The position numbers and the translations under genes are program-made. Positions 1 to 9,166 of a stretch of DNA of 64,000 bases are shown one piece after another. Position 1 is the first letter of the stretch, and each line of letters opens with the position of its first letter. The notes below the pieces were generated by a model. It did not search any database and was not told the origin of the DNA. It worked only from the letters and a program-made list of their open reading frames with translations. The DNA comes from WVZH01 sp034430895 (lineage in GTDB: Bacteria; Chloroflexota; Anaerolineae; Anaerolineales; E44-bin32): contig DAOUDW010000061.1 in the NCBI GenBank assembly GCA_034430895.1, forward strand, positions 1 to 64,000, written 5' to 3'.

Positions 1-1853
1 TCGACCTGGAGATCGGAAGTATCTGGATACCTCCCGAAATCGTAACACGCGGGATTCCGGAAGGTATTATCGACAGTGTCACTCGCGACATGTTACCCAA
101 TGCAGAAGTACAAATCACCAATCCCATCGTCATCGAGGACTGGTCAAAAGAACTCGACAATGAAACACTGGCACCAATTTCCAAGATATTGACGCATCAC
201 GGTGTCGGTGCCTCACTTGTCGCTCCCATCCAGGCCGAGGACGGCATTTTGATTGGCGGTTTGATCTTATCGGCCATCCAACCCCGCTCATGGTCTAAAG
301 AAGAAGTCGATCTTGTGATTGCCATCGGGCAACAACTGGGAACTGCCACAGAACGCTTGCGCCTCCTGAAACAAATCCGGGAACAGATGCGTCAAGTGCA
401 GCAGATTATTGACACCGTACCCGAAGGCGTCGTTTTGCTCGATAATGAGGGCTTGATCCTACTCGCCAATCCGGCAGGCGAGAATGACCTCAACCTTCTC
501 GCCGATACGAATATCGGGGATACTTTGACTCAACTCGGAAATCGCCCACTGACAGATTTATTACAACGTGATCCAAATAATCCATGGTGCCGGATTTCAT
601 ATAAAAGCCGGTTCTTTGAAGCCATTGCCAAAGTGTTGGAAAAAGGAAAAGAATCCGAAGGATGGGTTCTTGTCCTGCGTGATGTGACAAAAGAACATGA
701 GACTCAAACACGTATCCAGCAGCAAGAACGACTGGCGGCAGTGGGTCAGATGGCCGGCGGCATCGCACATGATTTCAACAATATGTTGACCACAATCATG
801 CTGTATGCACAAAGGCCACTGCGAAAATACGAACTCAACGAAGATCTTATAAAATCACTCAACACGATCATCAAGGTATCGAAACAAGCCGCCAACCTGG
901 TGCAGCAGATCCTGGACTTCAGTCGTCGTTCACCGATCGAGACCAGCCCTGTTAACCTTGGCCCGTTCATCAAGGAGACGGCGCGCGTCTTACAACGCAC
1001 GATCCCGGAGAATATCTCTCTCAATTTGGAAATCGATCCGGAAGCATATATCATCGACTGCGATCCCACGCGCATTCAACAAGTTTTGATGAACCTGGTG
1101 GTAAATGCACGCGACGCAATGCCTCAAGGAGGGACGCTGCGGATCAACCTATCGAGTGTTCAGGTGGCAGAAGACGGTAATCCGCCTGCCGTCGGCATGG
1201 ATCCAGGGGAATGGTTCTGTCTATCCGTATCCGACACAGGCACCGGAATTCCCGCAGAAGTGCTGCCGAACATATTCGAGCCCTTCTTCACAACCAAGGA
1301 AACTGGTAAAGGAACGGGTTTGGGATTGGCGCAGGTATATGGCATCGTAACGCAGCATAAGGGACAAATCAGTGTCGAAACTGAGATTGGAAAAGGATCG
1401 ACATTTCATGTATACCTGCCAATGTGCGAGGTGGAAAGGGAACCCTTAACGCAAGATGGTATCTTTGCAACCATCTCCCAAGGGAAAGGAGAAACAATTC
1501 TCTTGGTGGAAGACAATGAAAAGATGCGTGAAGTCGGTCAGCAGATTCTAGAAGATCTGGGCTATCAAGTCCTTGCTGCCTCGAACGGTCGAGAGGCATT
1601 GGAAATCTACAAGGCCAATGGAGACATCGACCTTCTATTTACTGACGTGGTGATGCCGGAAATCGGTGGAGCGGCTTTGTTGCGTGAACTGCGACAAATT
1701 GGATCCGAAGTGAAAGCAGTGGCTGTTACAGGTCACATTCTTGCCGAGGATTTGGATCAGCTCAGAGAAGATGGAGTCGCTTCCGTGATTCACAAACCCT
1801 ACGACATGGACATCTTGGCCGAAGTTATTCGGGAAACGTTGGATAATGAATGA
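1..1853 (+). CDS. Hybrid histidine kinase (GAF-PAS-HisKA-HATPase-REC), 5' partial
   Basis: The reading frame is open from base 3 (DLEIGSIWIPPE...), so the gene starts upstream of the window; the ATG at 90 is internal. From the left it shows the end of a GAF domain, a PAS domain opening with QQIIDTVPEGVVLLD, and a HisKA H-box HDFNN whose His is encoded at 768. The HATPase follows with N box (NLVVNARDAM), G1 DTGTGIP and G2 GKGTGLGLAQ. A C-terminal receiver domain has its phospho-acceptor Asp in LLFTDVVMP (codon 1644) and the conserved Lys in HKPY. It should autophosphorylate and pass phosphate to its own receiver. No membrane segment is visible in the part present. It is closely similar along its whole visible length to the C-terminal half of the next gene, so the two are probably tandem paralogues. 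Whether it also carries a LacI-fold sensor cannot be seen. Confidence 0.93.
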   Translation, partial: DLEIGSIWIPPEIVTRGIPEGIIDSVTRDMLPNAEVQITNPIVIEDWSKELDNETLAPISKILTHHGVGASLVAPIQAEDGILIGGLILSAIQPRSWSKEEVDLVIAIGQQLGTATERLRLLKQIREQMRQVQQIIDTVPEGVVLLDNEGLILLANPAGENDLNLLADTNIGDTLTQLGNRPLTDLLQRDPNNPWCRISYKSRFFEAIAKVLEKGKESEGWVLVLRDVTKEHETQTRIQQQERLAAVGQMAGGIAHDFNNMLTTIMLYAQRPLRKYELNEDLIKSLNTIIKVSKQAANLVQQILDFSRRSPIETSPVNLGPFIKETARVLQRTIPENISLNLEIDPEAYIIDCDPTRIQQVLMNLVVNARDAMPQGGTLRINLSSVQVAEDGNPPAVGMDPGEWFCLSVSDTGTGIPAEVLPNIFEPFFTTKETGKGTGLGLAQVYGIVTQHKGQISVETEIGKGSTFHVYLPMCEVEREPLTQDGIFATISQGKGETILLVEDNEKMREVGQQILEDLGYQVLAASNGREALEIYKANGDIDLLFTDVVMPEIGGAALLRELRQIGSEVKAVAVTGHILAEDLDQLREDGVASVIHKPYDMDILAEVIRETLDNE

Positions 1854-1964
1854 GGAAGGTATGCAATAGAAACCCCCTCGACAAGGGATTTCGGTTAATC
1901 AAGAACATCTGACAAAACTACCTCCCATAGGGAGTATGTCGATGTAACCTATTCGAGCACAGAA

Positions 1965-4900
1965 ATGAGCAAGCGAAAGAAAAAACATCCGCAGCCTTCT
2001 CACAAACGCCCCACGATCAGTTTCCTAACCTCAGGCGTTGCAGAACCACTTCGTTTGGTAATGTGGACTGCTATTACGGAAGCGGCGCAGGAATATGATG
2101 TAAACATCATCAGTGTCGTTGGGGGCGAGTTGGATGATTCAAATGAAAACCAATCGCTTGCTAACCATATCTTCGAAATGGCAAATGATGAAACCTTTGA
2201 TGCTTTGGTAATGTGGGGCGCCTCAATCAGCAACTACGTTTCTCAAGAGACATACATCGGATTTTGCCAACAGTTCAAATCGAAACCCATGATAAACATA
2301 GGACACGAAGTCGCTGGGATTCCGACGGTGACAACGGATGACTACATCGGTATGCGCAACATGGTCCTTCATCTGGTCGAAAATCATCGATTTCAACGCA
2401 TCGCCTTCATTCGTGGCCCAGAAGCACAGATCGGAGCGGAAGAACGGTTTCAGGCATATAAGGACATTCTGGACGAAGCAGGGATTCAGCTCGACCCAAA
2501 TCTCATCTCACCACCAGGAGCATGGGACGGTTACACGGGTGGGAATGCAATCCGAATATTTCTCGATGAACGAAAAGCGGATTTTGAAGCAGTTGTTGGC
2601 GCAAATGACCTAATATCACTGGATGCAATCTGGACTTTGAAGAAATTTGGTTTGGATGTGCCAAAGGACGTGGCCGTCGTGGGCTTTGATGACCAGATAC
2701 CAGCCAAGGCCGCCTCACCCCCTCTCACTACGGTACACCAACCTTTTCGAATGCAATGTAGAAAAGCTATGGACATGGCGCTTAAAGTACTGCAGGGAAA
2801 AGAAGTTCCTGAAAAGGTTGTGATTCCAACCACGCTCGTCATTCGTGAGTCATGTGGATGTACATCCCCCGCCGTTGAACGTGCAGCCACGATGCATTCC
2901 TTCAAGAAGACAAGCATGGGCAAATTGTCATTGCAAAGAAATGAGGTCTTATCGGAACTCGTACAAATTGCCAATGTTGCCATCGAAGGTCTGCGCGAAA
3001 AAACTATCGAAGAACTTTTTAACAACTTTATCTCCGAAATCGAAAGTGATCCCTCTGGCGATTTCTTGAAAACACTTGATCGGCTTATTGAGAACACGAT
3101 TGCAGAAGACGGCGAAATCGGCATCTGGCAAAACGCGATTTCATCACTACGTCGCTATGCACGCAATCGATACGGCGATGACGCCACTCTGGTGCACGTA
3201 GAGGATCTCAGCGGTCAAGCCCGCGTCCTGATTAGCGAGAAATTACAGCAAGCCGAATTGTATCAAAAGATGCTCAGCGAACGGCAGTATGTAGAATTCC
3301 GTGAAATCACCAAAGCGTTGTATACCGCTTTCGATCTCGTTGAATTGGCGGATGGACTTTACCACGGTTTGCCACGCCTGGGGATACAAAGCTGCTACAT
3401 TTCTCTTTACGATCGAACATCAGATCCCAAAGAAGGTGAACCACTCGTAAATACGGATCAATCGCGACTCATTTTAGCGTTCGATGCCGAAGATCGCTTG
3501 GTAATTAGAAAACATAAGACATTCCCTTCAAAGGATTTCTTGGCTCAGGTGAAAATTGGCTCAAGAAAGAACCGCTATTCATTCGTTTCTGAAGCTCTGT
3601 ATCGCGGGAAGAATCGACTCGGTATCGCGCTCTTCGAAGTTGAGCCCCCAGATGGAAGATTGTGCGACATCCTTCAAGAACAGATCAGCAGTGCTGTCGA
3701 GGCCACGCTGTTACTCCAGCAGCGAGAAAAAGAACAAGAAGCGCTTATGACTGCCTACGCCGAGATCGAGCAGCAAGTTGTAGAAAGAACAGCAGAACTG
3801 CAACAAGAGATAGCAGAGAGAAAACAGACCAAAGAAGCATTAACTCGGGAACAACATCTTTTACGATCTCTGATGGATTATTCTCCAGATTACATCTACT
3901 TTAAGGATCTCGAAAGCCGATTCATCAAGATCAACATGGCACTTGCAGAGAAATTCAATTTGTCACATCCAAACGAAGCGATCGGTAAAACAGACTTCGA
4001 TTTTTTTGCCGAAGATCACGCCAAGGTAGCCCTTGATGACGAAGCACAATTAATCGAAACAGGCGAAACGATTTCAGGTAAGGAGGAAAAAGAAACCTTC
4101 CTCGACGGTTTTGAAACCTGGGTTTCGACAACCAAACTGCCGCTGCTTGATGAAGACGGCAACACAGCCGGAACGCTGGGAATCTCCAGGGATATCGACA
4201 AACGCAAGAAAGCAGAGCAGGAGATTACACGTCGTGCGAGTCACTTTGAAGCATTAAACACGATCATCGCTGCTGCAAATACAGCCACCGACTTACCCCA
4301 ACTTCTCGAAATCGCCTTAGATCGGTCGCTGCACGCCCTTGGATTGGAGATTGGAAGCATCTGGATCCACCCGCATCTGGCGACGCAAGGAATGTCTGCC
4401 GATACAAAGGACCTTATCATTGAATCCATGCGAGCGGAAGCGAAGTGGAAAATCCCCGCTGCGATCCCAGTCGAAGACTGGCAAGCAGCATCTAAGCTAG
4501 ATGATCCTCCGCTGCCCCTCGCCGACCTTCTCATCCAACACGGCGTACGCTCCTCACTAACTGTACCCATATGGGCTGAGGAAAACCTTAACATTGGTGG
4601 AATTAGTCTCGCTGCTGCAGAACCTCGCATCTGGTCGGAGGAAGAAATTGCATTGGCCGAAGCCGTGGGACAGCAGCTGGGTACTGCTGCACAGCGCCTC
4701 CGGCTTTTGGAACGAATCCGTGAACAAATTCGTCAGGTACAACAAATCATCGACACAGTTCCGGAGGGAATGCTGCTTCTTGACCAGAATGACTGTGTGA
4801 TTCTGGCCAATCCCGCCGGTGAGGTTGATTTGGAAATCCTGGCGAATACCGGTATGGGTGACACACTTACACACTTGGGCGACGTGCCGTTGCAGCAAAT

Positions 4901-6191
4901 CTACAATCCTCCCGGCCAGGATCCCTGGCAGCAAATTGGAAAAGGATCGCAGATCTTTGAAGTCATATCCCGCCCATTGGAAAGCGGAGATCAATCCGAG
5001 GGATGGGTACTGGTCATACGAGATGTCACCCAGGAACGTGAAACCCAAAGACGAATTTATCTGCAAGAACGTCTTGCTGCAGTAGGCCAGATGGCCGCCG
5101 GAATTGCGCACGACTTCAACAATATCCTGGTCCCGGTGACACTCTACAGCGAAATGTTATTGGAAGAACCCTCACTTAAACCTGAAGCACAAGAATGGGT
5201 AAAGACCATCCTCAGCCTCTCCCAACGCGCCACTTCAGTAACACAACAATTCCTGGATTTCAGCCGTAAAGGCGTTATGACGCCAATTGAAGTGAACCTG
5301 CGTGACTTCTTCGATGATTTCATTACCCTCATTAACCGCATGCTGCCCGAAAATATACACGTCATTCACATACCTTGTGAAGAGCAAGTTATTATTCGGG
5401 CCGATCCCGGACGCCTTCAACAAGTTCTGATCAATCTGGCGATCAATGCCAGGGATGCCATGTCCGGCGGTGGAGAAATAACCTTTGAAGTGACTTCCTT
5501 GAATGTACGCAAGGATCAGAGACCGCCCTATCGAGATATGGAACCCGGGGATTGGGTGCGATTAGAAGTAAGAGATACTGGCACGGGTATCCCATCCGAA
5601 GTGTTGCCACACATCTTTGAACCCTTCTTCACGACCAAGCCAGTGGGGCAAGGTACTGGACTGGGCCTCTCGCAAGTATACGGCATCATCAAACAGCATG
5701 ATGGCTTTATCGATGTGGAGAGTGACCAAGGAATCGGCACAACTTTTATACTCTACATACCCGTTTTTAGCTCACAGGCTTCTGCCATTTCAGATGACGA
5801 TGCATTCGAAGCCTCAAGAGGAAATCTGGAAACCTTGCTGTTGGTGGAAGATGAACCTGATGTTCGAGACGCACTCAGTCAGGTCCTACAATCACTAAAT
5901 TACCGCGTCATCACTACATCGGATGGAGATGAGGCGCTCCAACATTTCGAAAATGGCAGTGAGAGAATCGATCTGGTTCTAAGTGATGTCATCATGCCCG
6001 GCTTAAGCGGACCCAGTTTATTCCGCACCCTGAACGAAAAACATCCCGGGGTCAAGATGCTGCTCATCACCGGTTATCCACTGGATAGAGGAACTCGAGA
6101 ATTGCTCGAAAGCAATCTTGTATCGTGGGTTCAAAAACCTGTCGATAAGAAAACGCTCTCCGCTTCAATCCACAAAATCCTTAACGAATGA
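1965..6191 (+). CDS. Cytosolic LacI-fold sensor hybrid histidine kinase
   Basis: A 1408-aa multidomain kinase. Residues about 16-300 resemble the sugar-binding (Peripla_BP_3) part of LacI/GalR regulators: TISFLTSGVAEPL at the start, VVGFDDQIPA in the middle and RESCGC near the end. There is no helix-turn-helix, signal peptide or membrane segment, so ligand sensing is probably cytoplasmic. Next come a helical region and a GAF-like domain (about 300-595), a coiled coil (about 595-630), PAS (DYSPDYIYFKDLESRF), GAF (about 765-915), PAS (QQIIDTVPEGMLLLD) and HisKA with His1049 in HDFNN. HATPase has DTGTGIP and GQGTGLGLSQ, and the receiver has Asp1341 in LVLSDVIMP. The last 600 residues match the preceding kinase. 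The ligand is unknown; the fold suggests a sugar or nucleoside-like molecule. The response regulator gene downstream is a likely partner. Confidence 0.92.
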   Translation: MSKRKKKHPQPSHKRPTISFLTSGVAEPLRLVMWTAITEAAQEYDVNIISVVGGELDDSNENQSLANHIFEMANDETFDALVMWGASISNYVSQETYIGFCQQFKSKPMINIGHEVAGIPTVTTDDYIGMRNMVLHLVENHRFQRIAFIRGPEAQIGAEERFQAYKDILDEAGIQLDPNLISPPGAWDGYTGGNAIRIFLDERKADFEAVVGANDLISLDAIWTLKKFGLDVPKDVAVVGFDDQIPAKAASPPLTTVHQPFRMQCRKAMDMALKVLQGKEVPEKVVIPTTLVIRESCGCTSPAVERAATMHSFKKTSMGKLSLQRNEVLSELVQIANVAIEGLREKTIEELFNNFISEIESDPSGDFLKTLDRLIENTIAEDGEIGIWQNAISSLRRYARNRYGDDATLVHVEDLSGQARVLISEKLQQAELYQKMLSERQYVEFREITKALYTAFDLVELADGLYHGLPRLGIQSCYISLYDRTSDPKEGEPLVNTDQSRLILAFDAEDRLVIRKHKTFPSKDFLAQVKIGSRKNRYSFVSEALYRGKNRLGIALFEVEPPDGRLCDILQEQISSAVEATLLLQQREKEQEALMTAYAEIEQQVVERTAELQQEIAERKQTKEALTREQHLLRSLMDYSPDYIYFKDLESRFIKINMALAEKFNLSHPNEAIGKTDFDFFAEDHAKVALDDEAQLIETGETISGKEEKETFLDGFETWVSTTKLPLLDEDGNTAGTLGISRDIDKRKKAEQEITRRASHFEALNTIIAAANTATDLPQLLEIALDRSLHALGLEIGSIWIHPHLATQGMSADTKDLIIESMRAEAKWKIPAAIPVEDWQAASKLDDPPLPLADLLIQHGVRSSLTVPIWAEENLNIGGISLAAAEPRIWSEEEIALAEAVGQQLGTAAQRLRLLERIREQIRQVQQIIDTVPEGMLLLDQNDCVILANPAGEVDLEILANTGMGDTLTHLGDVPLQQIYNPPGQDPWQQIGKGSQIFEVISRPLESGDQSEGWVLVIRDVTQERETQRRIYLQERLAAVGQMAAGIAHDFNNILVPVTLYSEMLLEEPSLKPEAQEWVKTILSLSQRATSVTQQFLDFSRKGVMTPIEVNLRDFFDDFITLINRMLPENIHVIHIPCEEQVIIRADPGRLQQVLINLAINARDAMSGGGEITFEVTSLNVRKDQRPPYRDMEPGDWVRLEVRDTGTGIPSEVLPHIFEPFFTTKPVGQGTGLGLSQVYGIIKQHDGFIDVESDQGIGTTFILYIPVFSSQASAISDDDAFEASRGNLETLLLVEDEPDVRDALSQVLQSLNYRVITTSDGDEALQHFENGSERIDLVLSDVIMPGLSGPSLFRTLNEKHPGVKMLLITGYPLDRGTRELLESNLVSWVQKPVDKKTLSASIHKILNE

Positions 6192-6347
6192 CCCTTGCTG
6201 ATCTGCTCTTTCGTTTCATAAATTTCCACCCTCACATCGGCACCATAGTATTGTAAGGAAATTGAAAGGCAGAACAGGCTTTCAAATTTGATACGATCAT
6301 AGGAACCCACGTACACAATTTACCCGGAAAGATCGGAGGGTAATCGA

Positions 6348-7376
6348 GTGAACGAACAGCGAGAACAGCCTCCACGCGTACTGGTCGTTGATGATGAATT
6401 GACCTTCAGTACCGCGATTGCAGACACGCTTCACAGTCTCGATGAAGGATTTGTCGTCGACACCGTCGATAATGGATCATTAGCATGGGATAAACTTCAG
6501 AAAATCGTGTATGAACTCGTCATTACTGACTTGCGCATGCCGCAGATCGATGGCCTTGAATTGGTAGAAAAAATCCGCTCCAGTGGGATCAACACACCGA
6601 TGATCCTCATGACGGCATACGGATCCGCAACGGTAGAAGCCAAAGCCAAGCAACTTAACGTCGCCCGCTATTTACCCAAACCCATCGATATTGATGAATT
6701 AATCGAAGCCACTCGCGAAGTACTCAGCCTAAGCAGCGAATCAAAAGATTCCCTAGAAGACGACCTGCAGGAAAAATTGGATAGTGTTTCCAATAAGTTA
6801 GAAACACTTCGCCAAGAAATCTCGGCCCACTGTATCATCCTTGCAAACGCCAAAGGCCAGCCGATTACCTATGCGGGTTACGTGGAAGAATTTGATGTCC
6901 CCATTAGCACCGCACTAATTGCGGCCGGTCATTCCACCTTTTTCGAGCTGGCGCGCAGCATGTCAGAAGATAGTGTTTTTAACCTCATGTACAACGAAGG
7001 GACAAAGTGGAATACATTTTCAACCAGTGTCTGTAAAGACCTCTTTATGGTAATCGTATTTGAACGTCAACGGGCACAGACTCCAATCGGCATGGTATGG
7101 TTCAGCGCAAAACGAACCATCGCGGAGCTTCTCGATTTCATGACGGATTTGCAGTTCTCCGAAAATCAATCCAAGCTTGTGAGTCAACTTCGGAATTCAA
7201 TCACGGAGGAAATCGATCAAACATCATCCCCGGATGACCAGAATCCAGCATCCGATGATGCTGAGAAGGAAACGAATCAAGAATTGATTTCGTTTGAAGA
7301 AGCGATGCAGAATGGAATTGTCTCGGCAGATCTGAATGAAGAAGAGGAACAGAAGGCGAAGAAGAAGGCCGCGTAG
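6348..7376 (+). CDS. Response regulator with C-terminal Roadblock/LC7 domain
   Basis: 342 aa. The start is GTG at 6348, with GGAGGG 7 bases upstream. Residues about 8-125 are a receiver domain (VVDDELTF, Asp61 in VITDLRMP, Lys in LPKPIDID). A linker with coiled-coil character (about 135-165) follows, then a Roadblock/LC7-like domain (about 165-270) beginning SAHCIILANAKGQPITYAG. The tail is very acidic and ends in a Lys-rich stretch. There is no DNA-binding domain, so output is probably protein-protein, for example with a small Ras-like GTPase as MglB does with MglA; this is inference. It lies 156 bases after the LacI-fold kinase, on the same strand, and is the natural candidate to receive its phosphate. 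Confidence 0.86.
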   Translation: MNEQREQPPRVLVVDDELTFSTAIADTLHSLDEGFVVDTVDNGSLAWDKLQKIVYELVITDLRMPQIDGLELVEKIRSSGINTPMILMTAYGSATVEAKAKQLNVARYLPKPIDIDELIEATREVLSLSSESKDSLEDDLQEKLDSVSNKLETLRQEISAHCIILANAKGQPITYAGYVEEFDVPISTALIAAGHSTFFELARSMSEDSVFNLMYNEGTKWNTFSTSVCKDLFMVIVFERQRAQTPIGMVWFSAKRTIAELLDFMTDLQFSENQSKLVSQLRNSITEEIDQTSSPDDQNPASDDAEKETNQELISFEEAMQNGIVSADLNEEEEQKAKKKAA

Positions 7377-7488
7377 TTCAAACGCATAGAAATCTAATAC
7401 CTGCCTGTCCGAATTGCCGGCACTCCACAATTTTCAGCATTTTCACACATCACCGATATTCCCGTCATGTTGAATCTAATCTTGCAGA

Positions 7489-7950
7489 TTAATCCTCCGA
7501 ATCCTGAGTAGAAATTTGGCAACGATACAAATTGGTGCTTCTCTTCCCAAAGCCTAGTTGTATATACAACTGATTTGCTGCCATCCGGGCAGGATTGGAT
7601 GTAAGATCAACGGCCTTCACCCCCGCCCTCCTGGCGTGCAGCAACGCAGTAAGCACGAGCCGTCGCCCGACGCCTTGTCTGCGTATATCTTGCTCGACTA
7701 CGACATCTTCGATTCGTGCTACATAGCCTGTGGGAATGCGGTAGATCACCAGTGTCAATGCACCAACGATTCGATCGTATTCCTCCGTATCGTCGATCGC
7801 GATCAACAAACTCGTAGCTTCCGCCTGTACAATGGTTTCTAATTCCTCTCGCGTTGGCACTTCCCCTGATGCTGTTAATTGGGGAATCAGCGATTGAAAT
7901 GCACTGCATAGACTTTCGGTGACCTGATTCACTTCTTCAATTCTTATCAT
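7489..7950 (-). CDS. GNAT family N-acetyltransferase
   Basis: 153 aa with a GNAT fold. The acetyl-CoA binding motif A is visible in the middle of the protein: VEDVVVEQDIRRQGVGRRL, with the Q/RxxGxG/A pattern as RRQGVG. Motif B follows (AVDLTSNPARMAANQLYIQL) and the end LGFGKRSTNLYR is typical of the family. The ATG at 7950 is preceded by GAGGGATAAC. The gene follows the MaoC-like gene after 5 bases, so the two are probably co-transcribed. The substrate cannot be predicted. Confidence 0.88.
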   Translation of the reverse strand: MIRIEEVNQVTESLCSAFQSLIPQLTASGEVPTREELETIVQAEATSLLIAIDDTEEYDRIVGALTLVIYRIPTGYVARIEDVVVEQDIRRQGVGRRLVLTALLHARRAGVKAVDLTSNPARMAANQLYIQLGFGKRSTNLYRCQISTQDSED

Positions 7951-7955
7951 CCAAG

Positions 7956-8432
7956 TTATCCCTCAGGCTTGTTCATCACCAGCATCACCCACTTCCCTTG
8001 CTGTACAATTTTGCCATCCTGGTTAAGCAGATCGACTTTAAAATTGACCAACCCACCTCCCAGCTGACGAACAGATTTTACCTCGATGACTTTAGCACGC
8101 ATCGAGATGGTATCTCCAAGGTAAATCGGCAGCCGGAATTTCCAATCGATAATTTCACGAAAGGCAAGTACTGTCCCCTCGATAAAACCTGTCCATGTCG
8201 CCAGAGCTACTGCAACGGAGAGACCGAGCAACCCGTGTGCCACTCTCTGACCAAGAGGATGTGCTGCGGCGAAAACAGCATCTGTGTGGATACTCGTCCA
8301 ATCTCCGGTTAAACCCGCAAATCCTACAATATCTGCTTCGGTCACCGTTCGAGATGCACTGAAAATTTCATGGCCGATTTCGAACTCCTCAAAATACAAA
8401 CCGCGTTGTTGGGATAATTCATGACGATCCAT
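7956..8432 (-). CDS. MaoC-like (R)-specific enoyl-CoA hydratase/dehydratase
   Basis: 158 aa from the ATG at 8432, which has AAAGGA 8-9 bases upstream. A longer frame to 8477 lacks such a site. It is a single hot-dog domain of the MaoC type, with the hydratase-2 motif GLTGDWTSIHTD carrying the catalytic Asp and His, and the typical continuation GQRVAHGLLGLSVA. Family members hydrate or dehydrate acyl-CoA thioesters. The length fits a monofunctional family member. Co-located with a PaaI-like thioesterase upstream and a GNAT gene downstream, which suggests acyl-CoA metabolism. Substrate unknown. Confidence 0.88.
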   Translation of the reverse strand: MDRHELSQQRGLYFEEFEIGHEIFSASRTVTEADIVGFAGLTGDWTSIHTDAVFAAAHPLGQRVAHGLLGLSVAVALATWTGFIEGTVLAFREIIDWKFRLPIYLGDTISMRAKVIEVKSVRQLGGGLVNFKVDLLNQDGKIVQQGKWVMLVMNKPEG

Positions 8433-8680
8433 TACGTAGTCATCCTTTCCGAGTGGAATTAAAAGTGATCTCCACAATTATCGAAATAAAGCCGCTGCGA
8501 TACATCGCTGGCATACCGCTCTGACAGGATTAACCCCAAAATTCAACCAACGTACGCGTCGAATGACGTTAGCAATTTCTCCGGGGAGCACCAGGAGCGA
8601 ACGGAAGCGTGATCGTTTGATCGCGAGAAACCAAGCTACGAAGACAGAACGCTTCAAATGCGGCAGCCCAGGGAATATTG

Positions 8681-9118
8681 TTACTGGATGATCCAATGTG
8701 AAGCACGTGCGCGAGCCAGCAGATTCCCCTCCTGATCTCGAACACGAGCGGTAAAGAGCAGGGTCTTTCCTTCTGCACCGGTAAATTGCGCCTTAACTTC
8801 GATGTACCCCAACTCGGGTGAAATGGAACGATTGTAGGTTATTTCCAATCTGCGTGTCACGTTTGGAGGCGCAACCAACATACTCAACGGGCCGAGGGTG
8901 TTGTCGATTGCTGCCGCAATCATACCTCCTTGCATGCTGCCGTAAGGATTGCAATAACGTTCCAGGACAGGAAAGCGAGTGACCAACCAGCCTTCATCTG
9001 CGTTGAATTGGACGAACTCGCCCTGCATTTCTTTGAACACAGGTGGTGGAATCTGATAGTCCTCGATCGCTTCACCCAGCCTGGCTTGTAGCATTTCGAT
9101 CAGGAATGAAGATGACAT
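8681..9118 (-). CDS. PaaI-like hot-dog thioesterase
   Basis: 145 aa. A single hot-dog domain with the PaaI-type signature: NPYGSMQGGMIAAAIDNTLG corresponds to the family's N-x-x-G-x-x-H-G-G-x-x-x-x-x-x-D region, but with Gln at the usual His position, as also seen in some family members. This is followed by LEITYNRSISP. Such enzymes hydrolyse small or aromatic acyl-CoA thioesters. It precedes the MaoC-like gene on the same strand, separated by 248 bases with no convincing gene. The start is the ATG at 9118. Confidence 0.82.
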   Translation of the reverse strand: MSSSFLIEMLQARLGEAIEDYQIPPPVFKEMQGEFVQFNADEGWLVTRFPVLERYCNPYGSMQGGMIAAAIDNTLGPLSMLVAPPNVTRRLEITYNRSISPELGYIEVKAQFTGAEGKTLLFTARVRDQEGNLLARARASHWIIQ

Positions 9119-9166
9119 TCGATACCCAGCTTTATCAATTTCAACTTCCGCTTAAGCCTGAAGAAC

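Noticed and set aside
2531..3124. 197-codon frame opposite the LacI-fold kinase
   Set aside because: Antisense shadow without ribosome-binding site or known domain.
7478..7492. Short inverted repeat TAATCT-TGC-AGATTA between convergent genes
   Set aside because: Six AT-rich pairs without a T-run; too weak for a terminator.
8478..8696. 72-codon minus frame between the PaaI-like and MaoC-like genes
   Set aside because: It would start with TTG overlapping the thioesterase stop and reads as an Arg-rich sequence with no family likeness. Possible but unsupported.
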